The notes under the pieces: generated by a model | What the model was told of the DNA's origin: nothing | The model's database searches: none | Seen by the model: only the letters and a program-made list of their open reading frames with translations | NCBI GenBank assembly: GCA_014058105.1 | Contig: JACGCM010000715.1 | Coordinates: forward strand, 5,146,001-5,210,000 | From: Kingdonia uniflora | Taxonomy: Eukaryota; Streptophyta; Magnoliopsida; Ranunculales; Circaeasteraceae | Direction of reading: 5' to 3' | DNA: 64,000 nt | Translations under genes and position numbers: made by a program | In this document: piece after piece, positions 47,272 through 60,747 of the stretch | How positions within the stretch are numbered: the stretch's first letter is position 1 | Layout of the letters: each line of letters begins with the position of its first letter

Positions 47272-50200
47272 TAATCTCGTAGAGGGGGGAGATCACGCTT
47301 TTACACCACATGATTAATACTCGACTGGGGTTAGCAAACATATTTAATAGAAATATAGAGATTCTAGTAGACATACTTGCGTTGAGTCCTAGAATAGGAT
47401 TCCTCCACAACCTCTAAAATGAGATTGTATAAATGGGTGAGATTACAAGCAAAGAGCTCGAGTAGACTGAGTCTTTAAGCTTTTAGAGTGTGCTCGAAGG
47501 TTGTCTGAGCTTCTCAAGGGTATGTGTGTGGGGAAATCTCCTCCTTTCTATGGAGGCTCTCCTCTCCTATTTATAAAGGATAGGAAAGGTGACGTCACTA
47601 AAGAGAAGCTAAATTACAATTGCATCCTTCTTTATAGTTATCTTGTAACAGAGTATGTCTACTAGAGTTGTCTTCCTTCGATCCGGTACTGAGCTGGACA
47701 TGAAGCGGCAGTCGAAGCTTTGGTGGACTTTCTTTGGCTTTGACAGATTTGTAAGTATGGTATAGGTTTCAAGCCTTTCGGTAGTCTTCGAGTATCTAGC
47801 CTATTCTTTAAGGTTGCGAGTAGGCTACTACATTCACCCCCTCTCAAGTGAGACCTCGAAAAAGGTGAGTAGACGTTGATCGAGGGTTCCAACTGAGAAG
47901 CCTGTATGGGAACTTTAACTCATCTCTACCCTTCGTGTATCAAGATGAAGAATAGATCTTAGAGCCAACAAGAACAAGAGGAGGCTAGGATAGCTGTCAA
48001 GGTGGCAGAATTAACGAAGAAATATTTTGGCCATATGGGCTTGGAGGGGACGCTTCCAGAGCTCATCGACCTTCAGATAGGCGACCTAACTAGCAAGGAG
48101 CGAGACGAGGTGGATAAATACGATTTCTGGTGGCTGATGTTTAGTTAAAATATCTTGACTATTGCTGAGAGGGCTGACGAGTTGAGAGGCCTGGCAGAGC
48201 GGTTGGTGGAGGAACAGAATTCTGCTGCTGGTAGTAATAGTTCAGGGTATTTGAAGAGTTGCCCTTGCTGTAGCTGATGTACTTTTCCCTTCTCTTTATG
48301 TTGGGTAGGTTGCTGTTTTATGTATTCGAATCGGAATGAATGGATTGCTTGTTTACTTTATCTACATGCAATGCTTATGAATGGTATGGGATAATCAAAG
48401 GTTCTAAAAGTGGGTTGTAAAAAGACTATGAAAACCAGAAGGATAGGGCTCTCTGGCCTTCAAAGGTTCTTGAAGGAGGTCAAAGGGATAAGACTTAGAT
48501 AAATAAAAGGATAAGGTTCTTTGACATTCAATGGTTCTGGAAGGAGGTCGAAGAAAGAAGACTTAAAAAAACAAAAAGATAGGCTCTTTAACCTTCGATC
48601 ACATTTGGTATGTTATTGTAACAGTAGATAGTTTGCAGCTGGGTTCCCGAGGTCTTTGACATATTTGAAGTCAAAGTATGCAATGATCTGACTTTTGCCA
48701 GCTTTATTCCTTACTTGTAGGGGCCCTGCCTATTTGAATAGAGTGCATAACTATTGACATTATCGAAGAGCGACTAAAAATACTGTGCCAAGGTATGTTC
48801 CACTCTTTATTACCTTCTTCTTGCTTTATGCTCGTCCATTTTTCCTTTTTCATACTGGTATATTGGAATTAGTTTGTAAAAGCTTGGTGGCTGCCATTAA
48901 TGGTAGCTTCTATGACTTTGGGGGAGATGGAGGGTTTATAACTGGGTAGATTAGAAAAGGGTGGACTATGAGGTATATTCTGGAAGTTGTGCTATGAATA
49001 TTGCCTTCGAATGGTTTGTTGGGAGATTTTAGGATCTAGTGGGGGATTTTATTTGATGTAATTCCTTCGGGCTTAGTTTTGGATAAACCCAAAGGGAAAC
49101 ATTTGTGTTTTGCCATAGGGTGTGATCGAATGAGTAGGTTATGGTCGCGTATTTCTTGAAAAATGTTCGAATTAGAGTTAAATGAGGGGTTTCAACTCAA
49201 ATGTATCGAGTTAACTGGTGCCATCTTTCTTTTGTAGGGTAATATATGCGCACTCGTGAATCAACCATGAGGTTAATGGATGAGGTCAAAGATGTATTGA
49301 ATAGGCTGAGTACTTCTGATCGATCGGAAGAAAGTAGTAGCGATGTAGAGGTATTACAGATCGTAGATGTTGTGCCTCTAGCAGTTATTGAACCTTACGT
49401 TACCTCTGTAAGACGAAGGCGGAGGAGAGCTTGAGTGGTTGGAGAAAGCAATGAAGAGGAGGGTAAGGATGAAGTAGGTGTAAATAACTAAGTAGGTGAT
49501 GAGGGAGAAAGTGAGAAAGGTGAGAAAAATGAAGGAAGTAAGAATGAGGGAGGCGAGGAAGAAGTAGGTGATGAAGATACAGATGACAATGGTATCAGGT
49601 TTGAGGAAGTCGATTCCCTGAAGCAAAAAGACCTTGGCAGATTTAAAAAAAATATAATCTGGTTGGTAAGGGCTTCTACTTAGTACCCTATGGCCCGAGG
49701 TTTTCCTTCGTAGATGTACTCATGAAGGGAATAATGACATTTCGAGGGAAAATTAGGCTAGGTATGCCACTCCCCCTTCAGCGTCTGGTCAAGGAGGTTT
49801 TAAATTTTTAGGATGTGGCCCCTTGCCAGAAGAATGACAACTTCTATGAGATGATAAAAATCACCAGGGCCTTAAATGAAGAGTAGTTGCCGGAAAGTAG
49901 GCCCTTAGTGGGGTGTGAGGATATTATAGCTTTCTACTCGAAGGGTAAAATACATCACATTCAGTGTCACTCTAATAAACCCTGATAGTTTGACTTATGA
50001 TCGACAGGCCGAGGGTAAGATACTGATCTTGTAGTTGTTTTTGGGAATTACGAGCACTTCGATGGTGAAGAGGGGTTTGCACTAAAAAATAGGGTTTATA
50101 CTCCTGATAGGATTTTTTTGTGCGTTTGACATATTTTGTCAAGTATTTTTCTTCGGATGCGTTTTTAACTCTGTCCTTTTGTTTACAACACCTCGATGTA

Positions 50201-51003
50201 AAGTTCCTGATAGTTCTCGACACTATTTGGATAATTTGATCGATGAGGATGACGATCATATTAATGAGATCTTTCGAAGGTTGAAGCTGTTGAGGAGAAT
50301 GATGAAGAAGAGATGCAGCCTTTTGATAGGTCCCTCGAGCTCTCAAAGACCTTTAAAAAGAAGAAAACGTTCAAATCTTCTAGAAGGTTCGAGTAACATG
50401 GACTATAACAATCTTTCGAGGCCGAAGAACACTTATGTTCATTAAACCCAGCGGGTTAACTCGAGATCCGGTGTTGTGCCCTCAGTAGCTAAGATGGCCT
50501 CGACACAGAAAGATCTGCCGAGGGTTTCACAAAAAGACAAAGGTAAGGCTCTAGGTGAAGGTTCGAGTACTAGAGCTTCTGGGTAGTCATCTTTGAAGAT
50601 ACTGTGGTAGCAGATGGAGGACGCGAATGAAGCTGCGCTACTCGCAGCTGAAAATGCTGATGCTACTTGAGCCACGACCGAGTCACTGGTGTATCTCTAT
50701 ATGACAGATCTAGAGGAAGCCGGTTGTAGATTCGAGGCATCGCTAAAATAGGTAAATATAACATTCGTGACTGAGCATATTTTGTTAACTTAGCCAGGTC
50801 TCAACCTGAGGTATGTATTTTTAAAAGGCCCAAAGTATTTTGTAACAAAGGGTCAAAGATGTCTTCGAGTCTGTGGATGTGGAAAAAAGGGACCATCCTC
50901 TTTCTGGAGACCCATGTGTCAGAGCTAGAACGCCTGATTCTCCAGGTTCGAACAGATGCCTCGAAGGAAAAACTGTCAATAGTCGAGCAACAAGCGGAGA
51001 AGG
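47272..51003 (+). pseudogene. Decayed LTR-element (putative gypsy-type transposon, gag-like), host of the next insertion
   Basis: The left end TGTAGGGGCCTAATC looks like an LTR start. Coding relics follow on the + strand: EARIAVKVAELTKKYFGHMG and LIDLQIGDLTSKERDEVDKY (about 47980-48130), then DLGRFKKN, GFYLVPYGPRFSF, MKGIMTFRGKIRLGMPLPLQ and LNFXDVAPCQKN (about 49630-49830). After these come charged coiled-coil strings such as SELERLILQVRTDASKE (about 50920). The middle part resembles the domain annotated in plants as putative gypsy-type transposon (Transposase_28-like). Stops and frameshifts are frequent. The right end is cut at 51003 by the LTR of the next element. The family assignment is from memory of the pattern only. 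Confidence 0.55.
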
Positions 51004-52111
51004 TGATCGATTATAAACTGACGTCTTAAAAGACCCGCAAGCGCACGGTGTACCATTAAGTACAAGGGTAAGCGGGGTCGTATCCCAAGAGACTTGTGGT
51101 GCGAATTATACTTCGAGCTACTAGTTTTTTCCAATTACAATGAGTTTGTGTAGGTTTTAAAATAAAAAGAAGAACGAAACAAATTACGAGATAAATTAAA
51201 GTAGAAACCAAGGCATCGATTCCACTCCACCCTTTAAAACCCTTAGATAGCATAAATAATTAAAGTAAATTACGAGTTCCCGTATCGCATATCCTTGGTC
51301 GGGCATATGCAATACATAAAAAAATACAAGAGATTTAGTAATTGGGAACTACCCATAAACCAACTTACTTAACCATGGTCCGGTTGATAAGTATGGATTA
51401 TGTTATCTTCTCCATGTTCCTAACCTATCTTGTTATGATCCAACAAAATAGTTACATAGATTCATTATTCCTCATAATCCTAGCTATGGTCAAACATAGG
51501 ACGAAAGAATACGAATATGCAAAATTTTAGGATAAAGAGAAGGTAATTACTCTAACTAAGCTACACAATCTATACTAAGGCTACATTGGATAGAGCTTCC
51601 TCTAGCCTTGGCTAAGAAGATTAGCTACTCATCCCTTTGATCATTGCCATACTACTATTACTACGATAAAATTAAAAGATAAGAAGAAGAGAAAGAATAA
51701 GCTTTATTGCTATGAACTTTGATTTACACTCTCCAAGATGATCTCTCATGGGTAGGATTCCCCTTCTATTTATAGAGTATAGGAAGGGTTACTAAATATC
51801 ACCATTAATATAAAATCCCCTAAACAATGCCTAAAATCATACATTACAACTTATGAGAATAATATATATATATAATTCTCTTCAATGAGATTCCATGCAC
51901 GGGCCTTTGGTTGACAACTATAAATGAGAATCATTGTTGGAGTGCATCACTCTTGTTCTTCATTAAAAACTGAAAAATTATACAACTTGTTTATCATGGG
52001 ACCGATTTCTGTAAATACAAACAAAAATACTATTAGTGTCACATTTATTTAATAAATGACTAGGTAGATATAAATTTAGGAGTTGTACACGTAAATATTA
52101 CGTGTCTATCA
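51004..52111 (-). mobile_element. 3' LTR of Athila/Tat-type gypsy element D, 1108 bp
   Basis: On the - strand it starts TGATAGACACGTAATATTTA (52111), after the tract TTTGGGGGTATT, and ends TTATAATCGATCA-like at 51004. It is homologous over its length to the LTR at 57332-58432, in opposite orientation. Confidence 0.9.
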
Positions 52112-53508
52112 AATACCCCCAAACTTATATTTTGCTAGTCCTTGAGCAAAAGTAAACAAAAACCATTTTCGCATGTCACGCCGTTGCATTTAGCGTATGC
52201 AACAAGTCGTTAAACCCCCAGGTTTAGCCTGGTGGGCGAGTGTTGTCTCGTGAGGGTTTGTAGTGACTATACCCACAAAAGTCAATAATGATATTTTAAA
52301 AAATTCTAGAATACACATGACTCATTTTCTGTGAACTTAACCTTACTTAGTTGTGACAAAAATGCACTAATGAAAAAAACCTTAAACTTGCAATTCTCCC
52401 ATGTATATCAAAAATATTTTAAGCTTATCCGAAACTAGAGGTACTACCTCAAGATTAGAAAGAGATTCAAGTATTTTTCTTTTGCTATATTTGAGTGTAC
52501 AATGAAAATAGTTTTATCGCCAAATACGTTGTCTAAAATAATTTACTCAGTTTTTTTGGTAGTCTAGTTCTCACTGGAATAAATTCAACGGTCAATTCGA
52601 TAAGTGCCTTAGTCAATTCATCTTCCTAGAATTTTACTTTTTTTCTTCTTCTTTTGTAAGCCATTTCTTTTGAGTACTTTGTTTCTTAGTGAAGCCTCCA
52701 TAACATGAAGTTTTCGGTCGACAATCCCCACCAGTTGGCTAAGGTTGCCAGGGTGTGGTGCCCCATCATGACCTAGACTCAGGATTCTCACAAGTAACAT
52801 TTTCTTGTGCTCCTTTCACATAGTTCATGGTCAAACTCGAGATTGGTGATAATTTTTCCTCTTTCAGTTCTTAATCATGCGAGTAGCCTTGCAGCGTAAA
52901 TGTTTTTAGAGCATATTTGGCATATTTATTATTTTTTTCTTAGGAATGAACTTATTCTTAGGCAGTTGTCTCCATTGTAGCAAACTATTCCTAACATAAA
53001 TGCTAAATTTCCCTTATACTAAACAAAAATATATTGAAGGTATTAATTGCAAAAATACAATGAAGTGCACGTTTTCAAAATATGCCAAGTTAACTTGAAT
53101 TAGTCGCTAATAAAAAGATAGTACATCAAGCTTAAGATATTCCAAAATATTCTATCGTATACTTGGTACAATTTTAAAATTTAGGTTTTTCCATAATATT
53201 TATGTTAAAGTTAAATCAGTTTAAGTGTTTGGAAATTCGTTAAAAATATATCATACATTGCCAAAGTGCCATTATTTCACTTTTCTTCAAAAAACATATC
53301 AAGAAATAGTTTCCTACCCCCAAACTTAAATCAAGCATTGCTCTCAATGTTGGAGAACAAGAAAATAAATGAAAGTGGGAAACTGAATTGTCTCACCTGA
53401 ATATGTCAAGGGTTGCCTCCCAAGAAGCGCTAAGTTTACCGTCTTCAGCTAGACAAATGTACCCCCATACTTAAATGATTTATAATGGTACTATAGGGGT
53501 ACTTAATA
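52112..53508 (-). other. Non-coding 3' region of element D with conserved motifs
   Basis: Between pol and the 3' LTR. Contains CTTGGGAGGCAACCC (53424-53409) and a hairpin sequence GTTGCATACGCTAAATGCAAC-like at 52203-52183, both shared with element E. Long AT-rich stretches are conserved in both elements. Confidence 0.75.
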
Positions 53509-54819
53509 TCAGTTCTGATATACTGTATCATTTAGAAATATTATTTCTTCATCAAAAGTGTAGGACTCTAAGTACGGCTTTAATTGTTGGCCATTGACCT
53601 TAAAAATATTTTTGTTCTTAGGATCCTCCACCACTACGGCTCTATGAGGATAAACAATTTTAACTACAAATCGGCCGTACCAACGAGAACGTAATTTCCC
53701 AGGAAATAAACGTAGCCGTGAATTGTAGAGTAAAACTTTCTGATTAGGCTCAAAAGTTTTGCGAACAATCGACTTATCATGAAAAGCTTTAGTTCGTTCC
53801 TTGTAATTTTTTGCATTTTCATAAGCCTCGTGATGAAGTTCGTCAAGTTCAGAAAGTTCAAGTTTTCTATGTGATCTGGCTTTATTCATTACAAAGTTGA
53901 AGGCCTTTGTAGCCCAAAGAGCCTTGTATTCCAATTCTACAGGTAAGTGGCAAGCCTTCCCAAAGATAAGTCTATAGGGTGACATACCAATCAAGGTTTT
54001 ATAAGCTGTTCGATATGCCCAAAGGGCATCATCAAGACGATCAGACCAATCTTAACGATCAGTTCGAGCAATTTTTTCTAAAATTCTTTTGATCTCCCGA
54101 TTGGATACTTCGACTTGACCACTTGTTTGTGGATGATAATGTATAACAACTTTATGAGTGATGGAGTAAGTTTTCAAAAGATTTTGAAAGACACGGTTAT
54201 AAAAATATTTACCACCATCACTAATAATTGCCCGAGGCGTGCCAAAAGGATTAAAAATGGTTTTCAAAATTTTTACTACGGGCTGATGGTCATTCGTTTG
54301 ACATGGCACCGCCTCAAACCATTTAGAAACATAATCGACTGTAACTAGAATGTAAAGGTAATCGCGAGATGAAGGAAATGGGCCCATAAAGTCAATTCCC
54401 CAAACATCAAATAGTTCAGCAATAAGGATGTTGCTCAAGGGCATCATGTTTCGATGAAAAATATTCCCGGTCCTCTGGCACCTATCACATTTTGAACAAA
54501 ATGTATGTATGTCACGAAAAAAGGTAGGCCAATAAAGACCAAATTGAAAGACTTTTGCAGCAGTTTTCTTGGTCCCAAAATGTCCTCCGCAAACTAAGGT
54601 ATGACAAAATGTGAGTACACTATGGAACTCATCATTTGGGATGCATCTCCTAATCACTTGGTCGGAACAAAATTTATAAAGATAAGGATCGTCCCATCTA
54701 AAACGTCTAACCTCATACAAGAATTTGGTTATAGCTTGCTTTGACCAATGGGCAGGTAATCGTTGCGTAGCAAGATAATTGACAATATCGGCATACCAAG
54801 GTAGTTGTGAGACAGCCAT
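53509..54819 (-). pseudogene. Element D integrase
   Basis: Integrase zinc finger [18 protein letters not shown] ... [11 protein letters not shown] (H-H-C-C), then the core with [13 protein letters not shown] (first Asp), IISDGGKYF (second Asp) and [20 protein letters not shown] (Glu). After one in-frame stop near 54050 it continues [20 protein letters not shown] and the C-terminal part [21 protein letters not shown] is altered to DGG. The layout and the HLPVELE signature are those of Athila/Tat-lineage gypsy pol. The stop (and others upstream) inactivates it. Confidence 0.9.
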
Positions 54820-55299
54820 TAGCTGCTCATCAGGAAATGTCTCTAAGATAGGGAGAAAATCTTCAGCACCCTCAGTAAGAATTTAAGATAGATGATCCGC
54901 CACCACATTCTCAACACCTTTCTTATATCGAATTTCAACATCAAATTCTTGTAACAAAAGAATCCATCTGATTAACCGGGGCTTGGCATCTTTTTTAGAT
55001 AGTTAATACTTTAAGGCCGCATGGTTGGTGTAAATAATGATTTTGGATCCAACAAGGTATGATCAAAATTTCTCCAAGGCAAACACAATGGCTAATAACT
55101 TCTTCTCCGTGGTAGAGTAATTTAGTTGTGCATCATTGAGCGTGTGACTAACATAGTAAATAACATACGGTTTATTATCTACTATTTACCCTAAAATCGC
55201 TCCAACAGCGTAATCAGAAGCATCGCACATGAGCTCGAAGGGAAGTTCCCAATTGGGAGGTTGGATGATAGGGGCTGAAGTTAATAAAAGTTTGAGCTT
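54820..55299 (-). pseudogene. Element D RNase H region, decayed
   Basis: On the - strand broken frames give the gypsy RNase H order: a DASDYAVGAILG-like segment (about 55220-55190), a [20 protein letters not shown] segment, and a later IIIYTNHAALKY-like segment (about 55040-55010). Several stop codons interrupt it. It lies between RT and integrase as expected. Confidence 0.75.
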
Positions 55300-56172
55300 C
55301 TAAAAGGATCCTAAATATGCATCATCAAAGTTGAAATCAGTGTTCTTAGCAAGTAAATTGCACAAGGGCTGGGAAATTTTACTAAAATCTTTGATGAACC
55401 GGCGATAAAACCCAGCATGCCCCAAAAATGATCGAATGGCCTTAACCGTCTGAGGTGGAGGTAAAAAAGAGATAATGTAAATCTTGGCCTTATCGACTTC
55501 AATCCCTTTGTTGGAGATAATGTGTCCAAGAACTATCCCTTGTGTCACCATGAAGTGACACTTTTCCCAGTTTAACACCAAATTAGTTTGTGTACATCGT
55601 TTTAGCACGAGCTCTAAATGGTGTAAACATTCGTCAAAAGACGATCCAAACACTGAAAAATCATCCATAAAGATTTTAAGAAATTTATCAACCATATCAT
55701 AAAATATGCCCATCATACAACGCTGGAACGTAGCGGGTGCATTGCACAACCCAAATGGCATACGTCGATAAGCATATGTCTCATAGGGACACGTAAAAGT
55801 TGTCTTCTCCTGATCTTCTGGGGCAATGGAGATCTGGTTGTATCCAGAATAACCGTCAAGAAAGCAGTAATGTCTTTTTTCAGCTAAGAGTTCAAGCATT
55901 TGATCAATGAAAGGAAGAGGAAAATGATCTTTCTTTGTGACCGTGTTCAATTTCCTGTAGTTGATACATACACGCCACCCAGTGGTTATGCGGGTGGGGA
56001 TAAGGTCATTATTCTCATTCTCAGCTATAGTAATCCCTGATTTCTTAGGTACAACCTGAACGGGACTGACCCACTTACTATCCGAAATGGGGTATATGAT
56101 TCCCGAGTCCAAAAGTTTGAGAACTTCCTTCTTTACCACCTCCATCATGGTGGGATTCAACCGCCGTTGCAT
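55300..56172 (-). pseudogene. Element D reverse transcriptase
   Basis: An intact open stretch of 290 codons: QRRLNPTMMEVVKKEVLKLL, VQVVPKKSGITI, WRVCINYRKLNTVTKKDHFP, FLDGYSGYNQI, RRMPFGLCNAPATFQRCM and the catalytic FMDD in KIFMDDFSVFG, followed by SNKGIEVDKAKI and FLGHAGFYRRFIKDFS. All core gypsy RT blocks are present, so this domain looks recently functional although the surrounding polyprotein is broken. Confidence 0.93.
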
Positions 56173-57331
56173 CTAGAGAGAATTTTTAGCACCTTCCTCG
56201 AGATTGATGCGATACATGCAAACGGCCAGGCTAATCCTCTTTAAGTCTGCTATAGACCACCCTAAGGTTGATTTGTCTCTTCCAAGAACACCCATCAATC
56301 TACTTTTCTGGTCAACATTGAGGTTGGAAGCTATGATCACAGGCAGAGTGTTAGAATCACCTAAGAAAGCATACTTCAAAGTCTTAGGTAATGACTTAAG
56401 AACTAACTTGGGTGCATTAATAATGGATGGAATAGGCAAAGTAGTAAACGGTTCCAGAGGTTCAACATGAGGTCTCCATTTGGACTTGTTAAAAATAGGT
56501 GCTGAGCCGAGTAGAGCATTAAGCTCTTCAACAATCAGATTTTCATCAAAGTCTTCACCAAAGTTCACGAGACATGATTCTAAGGGGTCCTCAAAAAATG
56601 ATTTAGGGAACGAGTTGTAAACTAGGGAGTCAATCATATTCAGCTCAGCCATGTCATCAGAATGAGGGACTTGAGTATTATTGTTAAAAACATTGAGCTA
56701 GATCTTCATGTCTCCCATTGATAGTTGTAAGACCCCATTAAAGCAATTAATAATGGCACGAGCATTCGCAAGGAAAGGGCAACCCAATATGACGTGAATC
56801 TCACAACTAGGATTCTTTACATCTTCAATGTTCAAAGCAACAAAGTCTATAGGAAAAATGAAAGTATCAACCTTGATAAGAATATCCTCAAGGATACTAC
56901 GTGGGTATCGTATTGACCTGTCAAACAATTGAAGTATCATTCGGTTAGGTTTGAGTTCTTCAAGTCCTAATTCTTGATAGACCGAGTAAGGTAAGACATT
57001 TGCACTAGCCCATAAGTCGAGTAACGCCCTATCTACTTTGTGATCTCTAATTTTACAAGGGATGGTTGGGCTTCCAAGATCTCAAAGCTTAGGAGGGGTT
57101 AATGTCTCAGTCAAGAAGACTTTCTTGTGCACATTGATTTTCCTTTTCTTAGTCCACGCATCCTTAAGGAATTTGGCATATACAAGGATAAGCATGATGG
57201 CATCAAGTACTGGAATATTTATATGAACTTGCTTAAATGTATCCAATATCTCGTCAAATTAAATCCCTTTATTGGCCGGAAGAAGGTGTTATGGATAAGG
57301 CACCTCTGGCTCAAAATGTGCATTTGGTAGG
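56173..57331 (-). pseudogene. Element D gag C-terminus/protease region, cut by element E
   Basis: On the - strand from 57331: VHINIPVLDAIMLILVYAKF, then FLTETLTPPK, KIRDHKVDRALLDLWASANV and LPYSVYQELGLEELKPNRM, then ILEDILIKVDTFIFPIDF and VILGCPFLANARAIINC. This is the Athila-type gag end and protease, where the active site is normally DLGAS; here it is DLWAS. Frames break at 56698 and 57080. The rest of gag and the 5' LTR are absent because element E starts at 57332. Confidence 0.88.
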
Positions 57332-58432
57332 TGATAGACACATAATATTTACGTGTACAACTCCTAAATTTATATCTTCCTAATCATTTATTAAATAAAT
57401 GTGACACTAATAGTGCTTTTGTTTGTATTTACAGAAATCGGTCACATGATAAACAAGTTGTACATTTTTCCAATTTTTTAACGAAAAACAAGGGTGATGC
57501 ACTCCAACAATGATTCTTATTTGAAGTTGTCAACCAAAGGCCCAAGCATGGAATCCCATTGAAGAGAATTAAATATAGATACTATTTTCATGAGTTATAA
57601 TATCTATGCATGATTTTAGGCATTGTTTAGGGGATTTTATATTAATGCTGATATTTAGTAACCTTTCCTATACTCTATAAATAGGAGGGGAATTCTACCC
57701 ATGAGGGAGCATCTTGGAGAGTATAAATTAAAGTTCAATAAATAATAAAGTTTTGTCCTTCTCATGTTCTTGTCTTTTACTTTTATCATAGTAATAGTAG
57801 CATGGCAATGATCAAATGGATGAGTAGCTAATCTTCTTAGCCAAGGCTAGATGAAGCTCCACCCAATATAGCCTTAGTGTAGATTGTGTAGCTTAGTTAG
57901 AGTAATCACTTTTTCTTTATCCCGGAATATTGCATATTCGTATTCCTTTATCCTATGCTTGACCATAGCTACGATTAAGAGAAATAATAAATCTATGTAA
58001 CCATCTTGTTGGACCATAACAAGATAGGTTATGAACATGGAGAAGAGAAACATAATCCATACTTATCAACCGAACCATGGTTGAGTAAGTTGGTTTATGG
58101 GTAGTACCCAATTACTAAATCTATTGTATCTTTTGATGTATTGCATATGCCCGACCAACGATATGCGATACGGGAACTCGTAATTTACTTTAATTATTTA
58201 TGCTGGTGGAGTGGAATCGATGCCTTGGTTTCCACTCCAATTTATCTTGTAATTTGTTTCGTTCTTCTTTTAATTTTAAAACCTACACAAACTCGTTGTT
58301 ATTGGATAAAACTAGTAGCTTGAAGTATAATTCTTACCACAAGTCTCTTGGGATATGACCCCGCTTTCCTGTGTACTCAATGGTACACCGTGCACTTGCA
58401 GGTCTTTTAAGACGTCGGTTTATAATCGATCA
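57332..58432 (+). mobile_element. 5' LTR of non-autonomous gypsy element E, 1101 bp
   Basis: Starts TGATAGACACATAATATTTA and ends ATAATCGATCA, six bases before a primer-binding site. A TATA-like CTATAAATAG lies at about 57673-57682. Highly similar to the D LTR and to the 3' LTR beginning at 63098. Confidence 0.92.
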
Positions 58433-58438
58433 AGTTTT

Positions 58439-58456
58439 TGGCGCCGTTGCCGGGGA
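58439..58456 (+). other. Element E primer-binding site
   Basis: TGGCGCCGTTGCCGGGGA, the primer site typical of plant Athila/Tat-lineage gypsy elements (Asp-tRNA type). Confidence 0.88.
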
Positions 58457-60000
58457 CTTGCAAAGTTGCATTTTATTTTAAGCCAATTTTTTCTTTCTTG
58501 TTTTTCTTTTCTTTTTCTTTTTCTTTTCTTTTTTGGGATTCGGAAACAAAGTGATTGAGTGATTGGCTCAAACTCTTTTGGCGCTACAGTAATTGTGAAG
58601 TCTGTCGCTGAATATTTCACCACTTTTGATCATCTATACTTCACATTTGGGAAATACCTTTGCTACAAAAGTTTTAGATAATTTAAAACCCTTCCCGAAT
58701 TGCTATAGATCATATTTTTATGTTTAGTTGTTTGTGAATTACAGCTATTTGAAAAAATAGTAAAAAATAGTCTCTGTAAAGGACGCCACTGTTCATTAAT
58801 CAACTGTTTTGAGCATTAGGGAAGCTAAATTATAGAAAGCTTCATTCTTGAATATTTTTCCTTTCTAAATTATCTTTCCAAATTGATATTATTTAATGCT
58901 TTCTCGCAATCAAACTGAAAGATATGCAGATTTGAAAATCAGGACATCATAGACTGCAATAAACTTGGAAATTGAATTAATATTGTTGTTGCAAGTTCAC
59001 TAATTATTTTTATCTTGTTTTGCAGGATAGTCACAAAGTTGGAAGCGAGACGGACAAAACACAAAGTGAAAAGCATCATCAAATCCATCCTTCTTGTGCC
59101 CCCTAAGTGAAGGGGCACTTCCTTCTTTCGCCCCCTAAGTGAAGGGGCGGCCACAGCCACACCGGGAAATACTTTTCGTAGGTTGGTACTTCTTTAAACT
59201 TGACATCTAGAAGAGGTACATATCCTCTTCGCCCCGACACTTGGAACATAAAGTCGTGTGGACTGTGCAAATACACGCTGCTCTAATAAAATATTTGCTG
59301 TGGTTGGATTGGCCTATTGGCGTGTTTAAATTTCTTTTCATTCTAACATTAGTAAAGGTAAAATCTGTTAGAGACTTGTGGGATGTCATCACCCAAAAAG
59401 CTCTCTAACAAGTGGGGCCACCCATTAGGGATACGAAGAAATTCGTATCACACGAAAATTGAACGTCCCAGACCTGAAAATAACTGATAATAAAAAAGAG
59501 TAGAAAGATTCCCATGGGATTTCATCAACTAAGGGATAGGTGCATCGGATCGGGGTACAAACACGGGTTCATAAAATACGTCCCCAACCTAGCGCCGTGA
59601 AATACTGGTTGTAGGTTTGCGACGTCACCGTTCTGAGTGCTGACGTACGATAAGGCGACTCACTCAGGCGTGATGACTGAACATCTACTTTAAGCTGGTT
59701 CTAGCATAGTAACACAGAGGAGTATAGGAACCAAAGCCTTTTGCCATCGTACCCATTTTGAACATAGAAGAATATAGGGGAGATTTAATTATTGCTTCTA
59801 AAAAATGCTGATGTGCTAGAGTTTAAGTTTGATTGGTTGCTTATTGCGTTGAGTGTTGCTTTTATTTTAAAATGTCATACATGCAAGAACATTGGAATCC
59901 TTACAGCTCACAATTCAACATCCCCCAACAACCTCAAAATTATTTTTAATCATAGGATCACCAAAATTCTTAATACGTGGAACCTTTCCATTCTTATTTA
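58457..60000 (+). other. Element E untranslated leader
   Basis: Non-coding region after the primer site. A CCCCCTAAGTGAAGGGGC motif is repeated at 59099 and 59130. No gag start could be recognised. Confidence 0.5.
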
Positions 60001-60747
60001 TATATGCAGGCCCATCAGTCCGTCCAGTCATCCACTCAGTTCCCACCTGATCCACCCAAATCTTCTTTGGAAGATACCCTTGCTCTCTTCATAAAACAAT
60101 CAATGGAAAGTAAAAAACAAGCGTTGTAATTTCAGCAACAAATAATGCAATTCCAACAACAGACATTGGTGAATCAAACTTTAACGACCCAATCTATCTC
60201 TAGATTAGAGACTAAGATAACTTAGTTGTCAACTACGTGGAGTAAAATAGAGCATAAAAAAAATTTAAGCAATAAAGAAGAACAATCCAAAGTTAAATCC
60301 CCTTGTGATTTAAAAATGGATGAATTCAAGCATAATCAAGGAATGTTTTCTCTGTGGGGTTAATGGATACCATATTGTGAGATAGATTTAGAAGATAAAT
60401 ATTTTAAGGTCGACGATCCTATGTCATAAGAAGATCTTGAAGAAGTCCTCCAAATTCAACCATCGATGTCACCATCCATCATTTTATTTGTTAACCCAAT
60501 AAATTGTTTCGAGGAAACTATGACCGAGACTGAATATTTTTCCCTCTCCTCTAATGATTTTTCTGACGATGGTGATGACGAGATAAAATATGAATATATA
60601 GAATCGCCATCTCATTATACAATAATTTGCGAGGAATTTGTAGATGATGATATTTGTACCAAAGTCAAGAAATTAGAAATTGTCGAACCTGTTGCAGATG
60701 TTATCAACTTGTCATTTCCTTCTCAGTCTCCTTATGAGTCACCTTAG
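60001..60747 (+). pseudogene. Element E gag-like C-terminal region, decayed
   Basis: The frame reads SSLEDTLALFIKQSMESKKQ, FQQQIMQFQQQTLVNQTL and SISRLETKI, a Gln-rich coiled segment like the end of Athila gag. It continues through several stops, then is open from 60466 to TAG at 60745 with an acidic stretch (SNDFSDDGDDEIKYEYIE). No RT, protease or integrase follows. Confidence 0.6.
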